Positions 35,595 through 46,085 of a stretch of DNA of 64,000 nucleotides are shown here, piece by piece. Position numbers and translations under genes: made by a program. Each line of letters begins with the position of its first letter. Position 1 is the stretch's first letter. The stretch comes from Pictodentalium vernedei (Eukaryota > Mollusca > Scaphopoda > Dentaliida > Dentaliidae), in contig CM062297.1 in NCBI GenBank assembly GCA_031216915.1, forward strand, positions 176,752,356 through 176,816,355, read 5' to 3'. A model generated the notes under the pieces. It ran no database searches, was not told where the DNA came from, and saw nothing but the letters and a program-made list of their open reading frames with translations.

Positions 35595-35837
35595 TTAACC
35601 CTTTACCTAACACGAAAAGCAGACGACACCTGCAAACAAAATTCTTGCATAACTATTTTTTTTCATTTTTTGTCTTAAAAACATAGGTTTTGACACCTCG
35701 TTGGAACGAGCTCGCTCGTTCCAACGAGGAGTCACAACCTATGTTTTTTAGACAAAAAATGAAAAAATAATGAAAATTAATTGGCGATTTTTGAGAATAG
35801 CGCTGGCTGGTTTTGGCCGTTACGTTGGGTATAATGG
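35595..35837. mobile_element. TTAA-type fold-back MITE, subtype B (inverted)
   Basis: The left end TTAACCCTTTACCTAACACG is followed by the AAAGCAGACGACACC block. The central palindrome is tcgttggaacgagctcgctc, and the right end GTTACGTTGGGTATAATGGGG is diverged. It is inserted directly at the 3' end of the SINE. Confidence 0.7.
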
Positions 35838-36753
35838 GGCAATACGGTGACGATGAAACAAGGGTTTTGCCTTTTATACTTTGGCACATTCCAGTTTTCC
35901 TAAACACAATCCACCCTTTGATGTACAGTATGGAGGATGATGAAGTCAATGTCTTAGTCCACCTACTCACCTACTCGTCGATTACATACCACATACCACA
36001 TCCTACTCATGAGACTTCTCAATCAAATCATTCCCAATAACTGCTCGATAAACTGGTGCAGTCTGAAGACAATGTTATATTGGATACATAATGATAATTA
36101 TACGGGAGATGACAGTTGGACAGCCAATCTGGCAATGTCATCTCCCTGTAGTATACTTTTATTGTCAAATGATTGTAATTTAATATGTATATATTAACTA
36201 TATAATGTATAGTGCAAGAGCATTTATGGCCAGGCGATTATGTGTCATAGACCCGGGATCGACTCCCGTCAAGGCCACCTTCCGAAATAAAAAAAACATT
36301 ACAGTTTTCAATCCAGTGGCGCGGTGCTAGGACGATGCCCGGTGGAATTCCTGCTTGACAAAGGCGATATATATTAAAATTCAAGCAGTTGCATCTTCAC
36401 GGATCTTCCTTTAATTGAGATTCCTGTGTTTAAAAGCTGGGACCATAGACCATTATAAACTGTATAATGTATACTGCCAAAGAAGGAATCTAATCTAATC
36501 TAATCATGTCAGCTTCATAACAGATGCTGCGTGACATGACATCGATTACAGCTGGGAGATTTTTGATTTTTCAGATTCGATTTCGGCTTCGGTTTGGTAT
36601 CAGAAAAAAACACTGATTCGGTTCAGTTTTGCCATGTGTTAAGAACATGCAGTAAATAACAATTCAGGCTCCTTAAAGAAGAAAAAATCCTCAAAAGTTT
36701 GAACAACACCACTCACCACAAAAGCCCTGCCTGTAAGTATCTCTATTAGGTTT
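35838..36753. other. Unassigned DNA with a tRNA-like fragment
   Basis: At 36229-36280 a T-arm-like CGGGA-TCGACTC-TCCCG precedes aaggccacc, but no matching 5' acceptor or D arm exists. It may be a SINE tail. Nothing else is supported. Confidence 0.35.
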
Positions 36754-36759
36754 AGCCTA

Positions 36760-38758
36760 AGTAGTATGTCATGTACCCGGACACCCCTAGTTTGGGGGAC
36801 CTCGGTGGGGGACCTCGGGAGTGACGTCATGTCACGTGACCCAGTGGCGTCATGTTGTGTTGTCATGGTAACCCGCGTGAGCGACCATCTTATGACGTCG
36901 TCCCCATAGTGATACGTGGTGTGAGTGCGCATGCGCAGCGCGTGTTGTTAGGGTGATACGTGTTTCCGTTGTCCATTTTGCATACTGGAGGCCGCCATCT
37001 TGGCTTCTATGGTAGAACGTGGTTGCTATAGTACCGAGGGGTCCCCCGTGGGTGTGCTCGACTGAATCGGTGTATCACGAATTACCACAACCAACCCGAC
37101 AAGTTGTACTATTTTGAATTCTTTCAGAATTCTCTGCTTCTATCTATATATGCAATAGTTTTCCTCTATCTGGACATGTTCCTTTGTTCTGGAGTATACT
37201 CCAGTAGCGTAGAAGAACTTGTTAACTGGAACAGCTTTGTTATTATTACTATATTTAGCAATTTCTGGTCTATTCTTGTTGGATCTGACCCTCTTCCGAG
37301 TACTCTTGTTGTTTTATTTATCTAGATCATTTATATAGATTATAACTATCCAATCAGATTGCTTGATTTCCCAATTTATATAGATTATAACTAACCAATC
37401 AGATTTCTTGATTTCCCATAACCTGTACTCAATCGTACAGAGTTATCTCCCTTCTGTATAATAAAAGCCTATATCATTCCCAATGGCAATATCCCCCGGC
37501 ACCCCAATTTTGGCACTCCTTTCTTGAAAAACATATGACCTTCGGCACCCCTTTTTGTCATATGTGCTTATGTGAAAAAGCACAATGTGATACAATGTGC
37601 CCTAGCACATAGGCACATGCTTTATGTGCCGATATGTGCTTATGTGAAAAGGCTCAATGTGCCCTAGCACATAGGCACATACGGGTATTTGAGGATACCT
37701 ATGGTCTGGTATTGTATTATTTGAGGATACCTACTGGTGAATCCCTTTTTTGTCATATGTGCTTATGTGAAAAGGCCCAAAGTGACACAATGCGCCCTAG
37801 CACAAAGGCACATGCTTTATGTGCCGGTATGTGCTTATGTGAAAAGGCAAAATGTGACACAATGTGCTCTAGCGCATAGGCACATACGGGTATTTGAGGA
37901 TACCTATGGCCTGGTATTATATTATTTGAGGATACCTATCTAGGATACCTTCTTGAGAATCCCTTTTTGTCATGTGCTTATGTGAAAAGGCACAATGTGA
38001 CACAATGTGCCCTAGCACATAGACTCATACGACCAAAAAGGGATTCCATAGCCACAGGTGCTTTCCAAAAGGGATTCTTTAAAAGGGATTCCATAAAGTG
38101 GGATTCCTAACCGACTTCGTAAAATGAGATTCCGTGAACAAAGTAACATGGCCAGATAGAGGAAAACTATTGCATATATAGATAGAAGCAGAGAATTCTG
38201 AAAGAATTCTAAATAGTACAACTTGTCGGGCTGTTTGTGGTAATTCGTGATACTCCTATTCAATCGAACACACCCCAGGGGACCCCTCGGTACTACAGCA
38301 CTACGTACTAAGCCGATAAGATGGGAAATCCGTATCAAATAAAGTCAATTTCGGTGATTTGGGGGTGGATTTTGGTGATTTGGTGGGATTGTCGGGTTGT
38401 GTGGTAATTTGATCTACTCCGATTCAATCGAACATATCTGTTACAGGCCTCTTGGCCCTGTTGGCCCTGTTGGAGACCTTTCAGGCCCATAGCAACCACG
38501 TGCTACCATAGAAACCAAGATGACGGCCTCCAGTATATAAAATGGACGACGGAAACAAGTATCACTCTAGCAACACGCGCTGCGCATGCGCACTCACACC
38601 ACGTATCACTCTGGAGATGACGTCACAAGATGTCCGCTCACACGCGTTACCGTGACAACACAACATGGCGCCACTGGGTCACGTGACATGACGTCACTTC
38701 CGAGGTCTCTCACCGAGGTCCCCCAAACTAGGGGTGTCCGGGTACATGACATACTACT
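36760..38758. mobile_element. AGTAGTA-family transposon, copy 2, with 6-bp TSD
   Basis: The ends AGTAGTATGTCATGTACCCG and CGGGTACATGACATACTACT open inverted repeats of at least 100 bp that include GGGGGACCTCGG, TGACGTCA and CACGTGAC. The exact 6-bp duplication AGCCTA is at 36754-36759 and 38759-38764. The shared subterminal module is present in both orientations (36845-37035 and 38495-38690). The centre has repeats with tgtgcttatgtgaaaaggc, gcacatacgggtatttgagga and aagggattcc. No gene is present. Confidence 0.88.
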
Positions 38759-38764
38759 AGCCTA

Positions 38765-39162
38765 ACTTTCCTTTAAAGTCACTTTAAGGTTCTAGGGGAT
38801 CAGTTGCTAAGCCTATTGAGTCAGAAAAAACATTAATTTGGGTAGCTAATTAATAAAGCTTATCTAATCTATGTTGTGTTCTGCTTGTCACATTTTGTCC
38901 CTTATTGACTCGCCCGGTGTGCGAGTCAATAAGGGGAGAAATGGGACACTGAGAACACGATGTATGCGCCCCTTTGCCGGATAGACTAAATGACCAACGT
39001 CCATAGGGCCTACTAGTCCATTCCCCTTTACAAACACAATAAAACTATTCGACCGGTTTATACTGGGTTTTACGATCCGTGGTGCAAGACCATAAGAAAT
39101 TAACGTTACACAAGTTCCCAGGCCACCAGCCTAATTCGACGTTGTTATGGACCATTTTTTAA
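38765..39162. other. Unassigned DNA with a hairpin at 38891-38950
   Basis: TGTCCCTTATTGACTCGC and GCGAGTCAATAAGGGG flank a 7-8 base loop, with a second TGTCCC-complementary word further on (gggaca). It is an isolated stem-loop of unknown role. Confidence 0.4.
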
Positions 39163-39233
39163 ACACTAGTCTTGGATTTTGCGCGCAGACGACAGCAGAT
39201 ACAATGTGGTGTCTCTTCATATACGAGGATATA
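39163..39233 (+). pseudogene. 5' part of a short ORF interrupted by a TA-flanked element
   Basis: An open frame runs from 39163 and reads ...LDFARRRQQIQCGVSSYTRI up to the TA target at 39232-39233. The same frame resumes right after the second TA at 42471-42472 (RYSDMLKYFDLSERRTV...ERIRLVV, stop at 42618-42620). Removing the element and one TA gives a continuous frame of about 70 codons. A cag precedes the frame in a pyrimidine-poor context, so an exon start is possible but unproven. No family was recognised. Confidence 0.4.
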
Positions 39234-42200
39234 CACTGTAAAAAATTACCGTAATTTTTTACGGTCATATGACCGGCAGCTAGTTTCCAGGCAAATGACC
39301 GTAAGCATTGCGACAAACCGTGAAAACAATTTTAACCGCCATTTGCCTATATTCCCGGAATTATTTTTTCACGGTTTGCCGTTATTTGTACAGTCATATG
39401 CCTGGAAACTATCTGCCGGTCATATTACCGTAAAAAAATTCCAACCATCATTTCCCTTATTTCCCCGTAAAAATTACCATCAAAATAATTACGGTCAAAA
39501 TGACCGCAGGCAGAGTTCCAGCTATATGGCCCTAATCAGCTGAAAACCATACTTTAATTCCATCCATCATTAACCGCATTAGTAGTATGTCAGGGGCTTT
39601 TGATGGGCCATTGGCAGCACCTCGGTGGATGACCCCGCAGGAGACCGTGGAAGGGAGAGCCAGAGGTGAAGTGAAGTAGTATGTCAGGGGCTTTTGAGGG
39701 GCCATTGGCAGGACCTCGGTGGATGACCCCGCAGGGGACCGAGGAAGGGAGAGCCAGAGGGGAAGTGAAGTAGTATGTCAGGGGCTTTTGAGGGGCCATT
39801 GGCAGGACCTCGGTGCATGACCCCGCAGGGGACTGTGGAAGGGAGAGCCAGAGGGGAAGTGAAGTAGTATGTCAGGGGCTTTTGAGGGGCCATTGGCAGG
39901 ACCTCGGTGGATGACCCCGCAGGGGACCGTGGAAGGGAGAGCCAGAGGGGAAGTGAAGTACTATGTTAGGGGCTTTTGGGGGGCCACTGGCAGGACATCG
40001 GTGGATGACCCCGCAGGGGACCGTGGAAGGGAGAGCCAGAAGGGAAGTGAAGTAGTATGTCAGGGGCTTTTGAGGGAATATTTGGGGGACCCCGGTGCAG
40101 GGGACCGTTGAAGTCAGTCAATAAGCTATCGAGCAGTTACTGATAAGTCATTGCTCAAATGACTCGAATCCCATCGAGCAAATGAGCTTTAGAGTAATTG
40201 CTCGATCGAGTGACTCGGCATATTGCTCGATCGACTCGAATCCCATCGCGCAAATGAGCTATCGAGTAAATGCTCGTTCGAGTGACTCCTCGAACGACTC
40301 TTAGACTCATTTCAGAAAAAAAGGATTGCATAGCCACAGGCGTTTTCGAAAAAGGGATTCCACAAATGGGATTCCACAAAATGGATTCTATAAGTGGGAT
40401 TCCGTCTTACCTCGAGTGACTCGCATATATTGCTCGAACGACTCGAATTCCATCGAGCAAATAAGCCAACGAGCAATTGCTCGTTCGAGTGACTCCTCGA
40501 ACGACTCTTAGACTCATTTCAGAAAACAGGGATTCCATAGCCACAGCCGTTTTCGAAAAAGGGATTCCACAAATGGGATTCCACAAAAGGGATTCCATAA
40601 GTGGGATTCCGTCTTACCTCGAGTGACTCGTATATATTGCTCGAACGACTCGAATCCCATCGAGAAAATGAGCCAACGAGCAATTGCTCGTTCGAGTGAC
40701 TCCTCGAACGACTCTTAGACTCATTTCAGAAAAAAGGATTCCATAGCCACAGGCGTTTTCGAAAAAGGGATTTCACAAATGGGATTCCACAAAAGGGATT
40801 CCATCAGTGGGATTCCGTCTTACCTCGAGTGACTCGCATATATTGTTCGAACGACTCGAATCCCATCGAGCAAATGAGCCAACGAGCAATTGCTCGTTCG
40901 AGTGACTCCTCGAACGACTCTTAGACTCATTTCAGAAAAAAGGGATTCCATAGCCACAGGCGTTTTCGAGAAAGGGATTTCACAAATGGGATTCCGACTT
41001 ACCTCGGGTGACTCGCATATATTGCTCGAACGACTTGAATCCCATCGCGCAAATGAGCTAACGAGCAATTGCTCATTCGAGTGACTCCTCGAACAACTCT
41101 TAGACTCATTTCAGAAAAAAGGGATTCCAAAAAAGGGATTCTTAAAAAGGGATTCCGTAAATAGGGCCTTTTTAGTCGTATGAGGCCATGAAGGCTGTGT
41201 AAAAGGTATGGCGCTCCTATTGCACTACATGCTGCACAATATTCTTGAAGAATCCATATCACATATAGTCGGGTTTGTTTGGGGTTTTTTTGGTGATTTG
41301 AGGACTGATGGGAAGTAGTGGAGTCTGGTAGGGACTATTTGGGCCTGGTGGGGACTAGAGGCTAATTGTCGTAAAAACCTGTGGTTTCTACAACCGGATC
41401 TCCACATCTCCTACTACTTCACTTCCCCTCTAGCTCTCCCTTCCACGGTCCCCTGCGTGGTCATCCACCGAGGTCCTGCCAATGGCACCTCAAAAGCCCC
41501 TGACATACTACTTCACTTCCCCTCTGGCTCTCCCTTCCACTGTCCCCTGCGGGGTCATCCACCGAGATCCTGCCAATGGCCCCTCAAAAGCCCCTGACAT
41601 ACTACTTCACTTCCCCTCTGGCTCTCCCTTCCACGGTCCACTGCGGGGTCATCCACCGAGGTCCTGCCAATGGCCCCTCAAAAGCCCCTGACATACTACT
41701 TCACTTCCCCTCTGGCTCTCCCTTCCACGGTCCCCTGCGGGGTCATCCACCGAGGTCCTGCCAATAGCCCCTCAAAAGCCCCTAACATACTACTTCACTT
41801 CCCCTCTGGTTCTCCCTTCCACGGTCCCCTGCGGAGTCATCCACCGAGGTCCTGCCAATGGCCCCTCAAAAGCCCCTGACATACTACTTCACTTCCCCTC
41901 TGGCTCTCCCTTCCACAGCCCCCTGCGGGGTCATCCACCGAGGTGCTGCCAATGGCCCCTCAAAAGCCCCTGACATACTACTCGCATTTTACCTTGAACC
42001 AATAAAAGTAAAGGGTAAGCCGGCCTTAGCGGAGATCCGTGGCCACAAGCCATAAGATCAATCGAATATCGGTGACGTAGTACAATCTGCGAGATTACCG
42101 AAACAATTATACGCATAAAAAATTGACGTTATTTGTTTTCCATGTCCAAGACTGCAATGAACATGATTCACTTGGTCACAAACTTACAAATAGATAGTAA

Positions 42201-42470
42201 TACGTTGTTGTTCGTCTTCAAAGGCATTGGGCGGCCTTCTTGGAAATGGCGACTTCCAGAGTGGCATGTGGCAAGGTCGATCCCATAATTCACCATTTTT
42301 ACGGCCTTGCGACGTAATTGGACAGTGGGACGTGGGAAAATACGTTCATTGGATCAAATTCGCGGGTTTTTCTACAGCAACCGTTAAAAATAATTTACGG
42401 CCTCGAGCTCGTTGTATTTGACAGTCATCCGCCAATATTTAACCGTAGAATTACGGTATTTTTTTCAGTG
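39234..42470. mobile_element. TA-flanked inverted-repeat element (Tc1/mariner-like MITE)
   Basis: The ends CACTGTAAAAAATTACCGTA and CCGTAGAATTACGGTATT...CAGTG are flanked by TA on both sides. Several internal ttaccgtaa / ttacggt and catatgaccggcagct words are arranged palindromically. Its own length is about 830 bp; the rest is a nested AGTAGTA element (39581-41982). No transposase is present. Confidence 0.7.
39581..41982. mobile_element. AGTAGTA-family transposon, copy 3, with amplified termini
   Basis: The exact 6-bp duplication CGCATT flanks it (39575-39580 and 41983-41988). Each end is an array of about six 93-94-bp units, every unit starting AGTAGTATGTCAGGGGCTTT (39581-40085, direct; 41408-41982, inverted). 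Units carry tgccaatggc-type and ccgcaggggaccgtgg words. Between them are about five units of about 212 bp (40150-41150) with tcgagtgactcgcatatatt and aagggattcc. Open frames in the arrays are periodic artefacts. It is nested in the TA-flanked element. Confidence 0.9.
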
Positions 42471-42472
42471 TA

Positions 42473-42620
42473 CAGGTATTCAGACATGCTAAAGTATTTC
42501 GATTTATCGGAAAGGAGAACCGTAGGCAGAGCTGTTCAACTGAAATATATGCAAGATGATTTTGTCGAAACATGGACGATATACTGTTTAAAGCCAGAAA
42601 GAATTAGACTGGTGGTCTGA
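42473..42620 (+). pseudogene. 3' part of the short interrupted ORF
   Basis: Continuation of the frame at 39163-39233 across the TA-flanked insertion. It reads RYSDMLKYFDLSERR and ends WTIYCLKPERIRLVV at a TGA. No domain is recognised. It may be a host exon or part of an older element. Confidence 0.4.
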
Positions 42621-43572
42621 GAACTTGCATCTCCACATATCACAAATACAGCAAAGCGTCGCCAGTTTCCATCCAAAATCCCCTGCCCTTCCCTAATCTC
42701 TCACTCCACCAGTCTAGTTTGTCGGGAATTCGACACTGTTATGTCCTGTAACCAGTCTAGTAAATAAATAATTCCTTAAATAGTCCATCGCCTATGTTTT
42801 ACATTCAGTTGTCTGGAATATACGGTTCGCCGTTCCTACCAACTGATATAGTCCATACAATTGGGAATAAAATTACCCTTAACATTACTTTCTTTGAATC
42901 AAAGCAAGAAATGTTTCTAAATCAGTTGAATTAATTTGACCCGTGGAAAGTGACCAGTCCACGGCGACCATACTGTAAGACTTTGACGTTTTCCAAGGCG
43001 AAATAAATATTTTTTCATTGGAATATCTACAATCTGTGCATGAAAGAATATGAGGATATCTTTACGAGTAAAAAGACATCGCATTTAATCAAAGGTAATC
43101 TGTGCGCAATTGAGCCTTCCAACAGAAAGTGAAGGTGTATCTCACGTAACATTGAATTCTGCTACCAACTGACAGTGGTTTATGTACCCCACCTCCGCGT
43201 TGCTGATAACCCTTACATCATTTTAATACAGTTATGTGCCACGATCTAGATATTTTAAACGTTAGAAAGGTGCCCCTAGTGGTTCATTTACGAGGGTGCA
43301 ACCGTTCTGGAGTCTATACCCCTCTCCAACTCAGCTCTATTATCGTCAGGCATCGACCGCGGAAAGAAATCTATCCACCCACCACGCACGCATTTTATTA
43401 TCCTCATGCACGCACTGCTGTAAAATATGTCAAGCTGTATATCCCCCTTACCCCCCCCCCCCCCCACACCACACACACACAAAATGATAAAAAAATGTTT
43501 TTAGAAGCTTTCAATCAGAAAGAACGATTATCTCTGCTTGAATAGCTACATCACAAACACACGTAACTGTAG
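42621..43572. other. Unassigned DNA
   Basis: Contains a fragment related to the arms of the element at 1735-2715 (about 42943-42970) and a poly-C tract at about 43449. No gene is supported. Confidence 0.4.
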
Positions 43573-43791
43573 TTTAACCCTTTACCCAACGCAGACGATA
43601 TCAATATTTATTATTTTAAAAAAAAATTCATCAAAACCATATAATGTGACCCCTCGTTGGAACGAGCTCCTTCCAACGAGGGGTCACAGGATATGGTGTT
43701 GTTGAACGTTTTTGAAAAATAATATTTTTTCAACTACTGAATTTGCATATTATGCGGTCGGATACGGCCGATTCGTTGGGTAAAGGGTTAA
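43573..43791. mobile_element. TTAA-type fold-back MITE, subtype A (inverted)
   Basis: Perfect ends TTAACCCTTTACCCAACG and CGTTGGGTAAAGGGTTAA, with TTAA at both borders. The central palindrome is GACCCCTCGTTGGAACGAGC followed by tccttccaacgaggggtc. The GCAGACGATATC block is on the left here, so the element is inverted relative to 1477-1714. Confidence 0.88.
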
Positions 43792-44605
43792 CAATTCGGC
43801 TGTGAATCACGAAGTCCATTCAAAACTCACAATGAATGCTACTGCTTAAGCTCGCCACAAAAGTCAAATTGTAAATACTGCGCATTAAAAATGCTTTTCT
43901 TAGAAATACATGCATGTATAGCTTACAGATTTATCATCGGATATATGTCCTGTTTCGTTTCGAGTCTTTTCAGGTCAGAAAGCTATTGTTGTGGTGTATT
44001 ACGGAGTATAAGAATATTAAATAGAAAAAATTGCGCATTAAAAATGTTTATATTCACATGCTTGTATTTATACAGATTTGTCATCGGAAATATTTCCTGT
44101 TTCGTTTCGAGTATGAGCACGTAAGAAAGCTATTTTTGTGATGCATTACGGAGTTTAAGAACACAAAACCCTGAACTCGTCTAGAAATATAGGCTACAAG
44201 GCTTCATTTCCGGTTAAACTAATAAGTCAGGAGGTAAAATTAGGGGATTTGTGGGAAGGAATTTGTGACCACCACCCCCCCCCCCCCCCCCCACCCACAT
44301 ACCCCGCTCCAAATAATTGGTCAGGGCAAACAATTTTGGTAAATATATTTCTTTTAATTGTTAACCAATTATCTACTGCAAATAAACGGCAACACTTGCA
44401 GAACTGACGAGTAGTTCAAACTTCCCATTACTTTCCCTCAAAAATATAGTTTATGACCCCCTCACTGGAAACGAACTCATAAGCTATGTTATTAGGGGAA
44501 TAGAACGTTAGAGTTTTTGTAAAAAAAAACGCTTGTAGGGCAATACCGTTACGCCGCGCAAATGGTTAAGTATATTACCCGCATAGATTGCGCCTGTAGC
44601 GACAG
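43792..44605. other. Unassigned DNA with an eroded MITE
   Basis: 44418-44570 keeps traces of subtype B (aaaaatatagtttatgaccc, ggaaacgaactcataagcta, gttacgccgcgcaaatggttaa) without intact ends. Two direct copies of a block of about 130 bp (catgtatagcttacagatttatcatcgg-like; 43908-44010 and 44058-44150) are present. There is a poly-C tract at about 44275. Confidence 0.4.
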
Positions 44606-45131
44606 TAGTATGTCAAAAATGTTTCGCCTCTTAGTTTCAGGATCGCATGAAGGAGCGCACGTGACATCATAGTCGGTTGCGTGACCAGTTACGTCACGGT
44701 AGCCCGCGTGAACGGTCATGTTGTGACATCATTACCATGATGGTATGTGGTATCAGTGTGCGAGCACGGCGCGTATTGCTAGAGTCACGTGTTTCCGCCC
44801 TCCAGTATGTATTCTGGAGGCCGCCATCTTGGTTTCTATGGTAGCATGTGGTTACTATATGGATTAGAGGGCATGTTCGAATGTAAGGGAGCATATCTGA
44901 TTACTCAAATGGAGCTCATAATGTCCCCCAAACCCTTTGAAACCTCGGCTTTTGCCTATCCAGACCGCTATCTTCGACAGAACGCGGTAGTTATGAGCCC
45001 GAAAAACTTCTTATATAGTGTGCGTGTGTTTGTGTGGTATGTTCGACCCAACAAGAGTATATCTAATTACCCAAATGACACATAAACGACCTAAATTAAC
45101 CCAAACTGACATTTAGTTTAGTTCGCATTCC
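44606..45131 (+). mobile_element. AGTAGTA-family element, left end only
   Basis: Starts AGTAGTATGTCAAAAATGTT and carries the shared module at about 44690-44870 (cgcgtgaacggtcatgttgt, gccgccatcttggtttctat). Family interior sequence also appears beyond the hAT-like MITE, at about 45695-45790 (gtagtgctatagattcatga), so that MITE interrupts it. No right terminus was found. Confidence 0.5.
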
Positions 45132-45139
45132 CCAAAGTC

Positions 45140-45674
45140 TAGAGCTGTAGGTTAACCGAAACCGAACCGAGGTTTTTAGTTTTTTTAAAAAAACCGAAAC
45201 CGTCGACATCCCGTAATCTAAGGTTTTTCGTTTTTTAATAAATACTCTCTTGCCAGCTCTTGCTGCAGAAATTCACAGAATGTAGCCATCCCAGGGTCGT
45301 GAGAGTACCCAGACACTGCCAATGACAGTGTCTGGGTACTCTCACTACTCTGGGAAGGCTACATTCTGTAAATTTCCGACATTTCAGTTTAGTTGTGTTT
45401 GCAGCTTTCCTCAAGTTGCGTGTAGGTGTCAGACCTCGAAAAATGGCCAAGCACAATAAAAGTTCTGTATATTTAGGTAATTATTATTTCGGGCATTCGT
45501 TGAGTTTCACTCAATTTCACTACCATTCAGTTATGACTCTGGACATAAGAATGAGTTTTATTGAATTTTCCTTGGCCTCATGAACAAACCGAAAACCGAA
45601 CCGAACCGAGGTTTTTCTCCACCTGAAAAACCAAGACCGAGACCGAACAAGAAATTTAAAAACCTACAGCTCTA
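45140..45674. mobile_element. hAT-like MITE with 8-bp TSD
   Basis: Ends TAGAGCTGTAGGTT and AACCTACAGCTCTA; the exact 8-bp duplication CCAAAGTC lies at 45132-45139 and 45675-45682. Inside are aaccgaaaccgaaccgaggt and its counterpart near the right end, and a strong central hairpin at about 45285-45370 (gtgagagtacccagacactg / cagtgtctgggtactctcac). An 8-bp duplication is the hallmark of hAT transposases. No transposase is encoded. Confidence 0.8.
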
Positions 45675-45682
45675 CCAAAGTC

Positions 45683-46085
45683 CTCTTTATAACAGTAACG
45701 GGTAGTGCTATAGATTCATGAATGGTGCGTTCCATTGTGTAAGCGTACGACTAATTGCCACACACAACCATCCCAATACCGAAATTGGTAAGGAGAGGAA
45801 TATTGAGATTTTGGTCCATTTCGAAAACCAATTGCTGACCACAATCAGCGTACTGGTGAAGACATAATTTCAAAAATTTGATCGGATCAAGACTTGATAG
45901 GACGACAATCTATATCGTTTCTTTTAAAATATTTGATCGGATGATGTATTGATAAAATGACATTCTATATAGATTTTTGATTTGAGAATTATTAATTATT
46001 GAAATTGGATTGGATTAAATTTTGAATATCGCCAAGTCATTTATACTTAAAGTAGTTGCCAAGGACGCCTTTCATTGTTTGATTT
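45683..46085. other. Unassigned DNA before the DIRS-like element
   Basis: The first 110 bp belong to the interrupted AGTAGTA-type interior. The AT-rich remainder may contain the left terminal repeat of the DIRS-like element, but its boundary was not resolved. Confidence 0.35.

Noticed and set aside
36229-36280. Possible tRNA gene
   Set aside because: Only a T-arm-like stem-loop is present. The 5' acceptor strand, D arm and anticodon arm do not fold.
39590-42055. Open frames encoding repeated PQKPLTYYFTSPLALPS-type peptides
   Set aside because: These follow the 93-bp terminal units of the transposon in both directions. The same sequence cannot plausibly be selected as protein on both strands.
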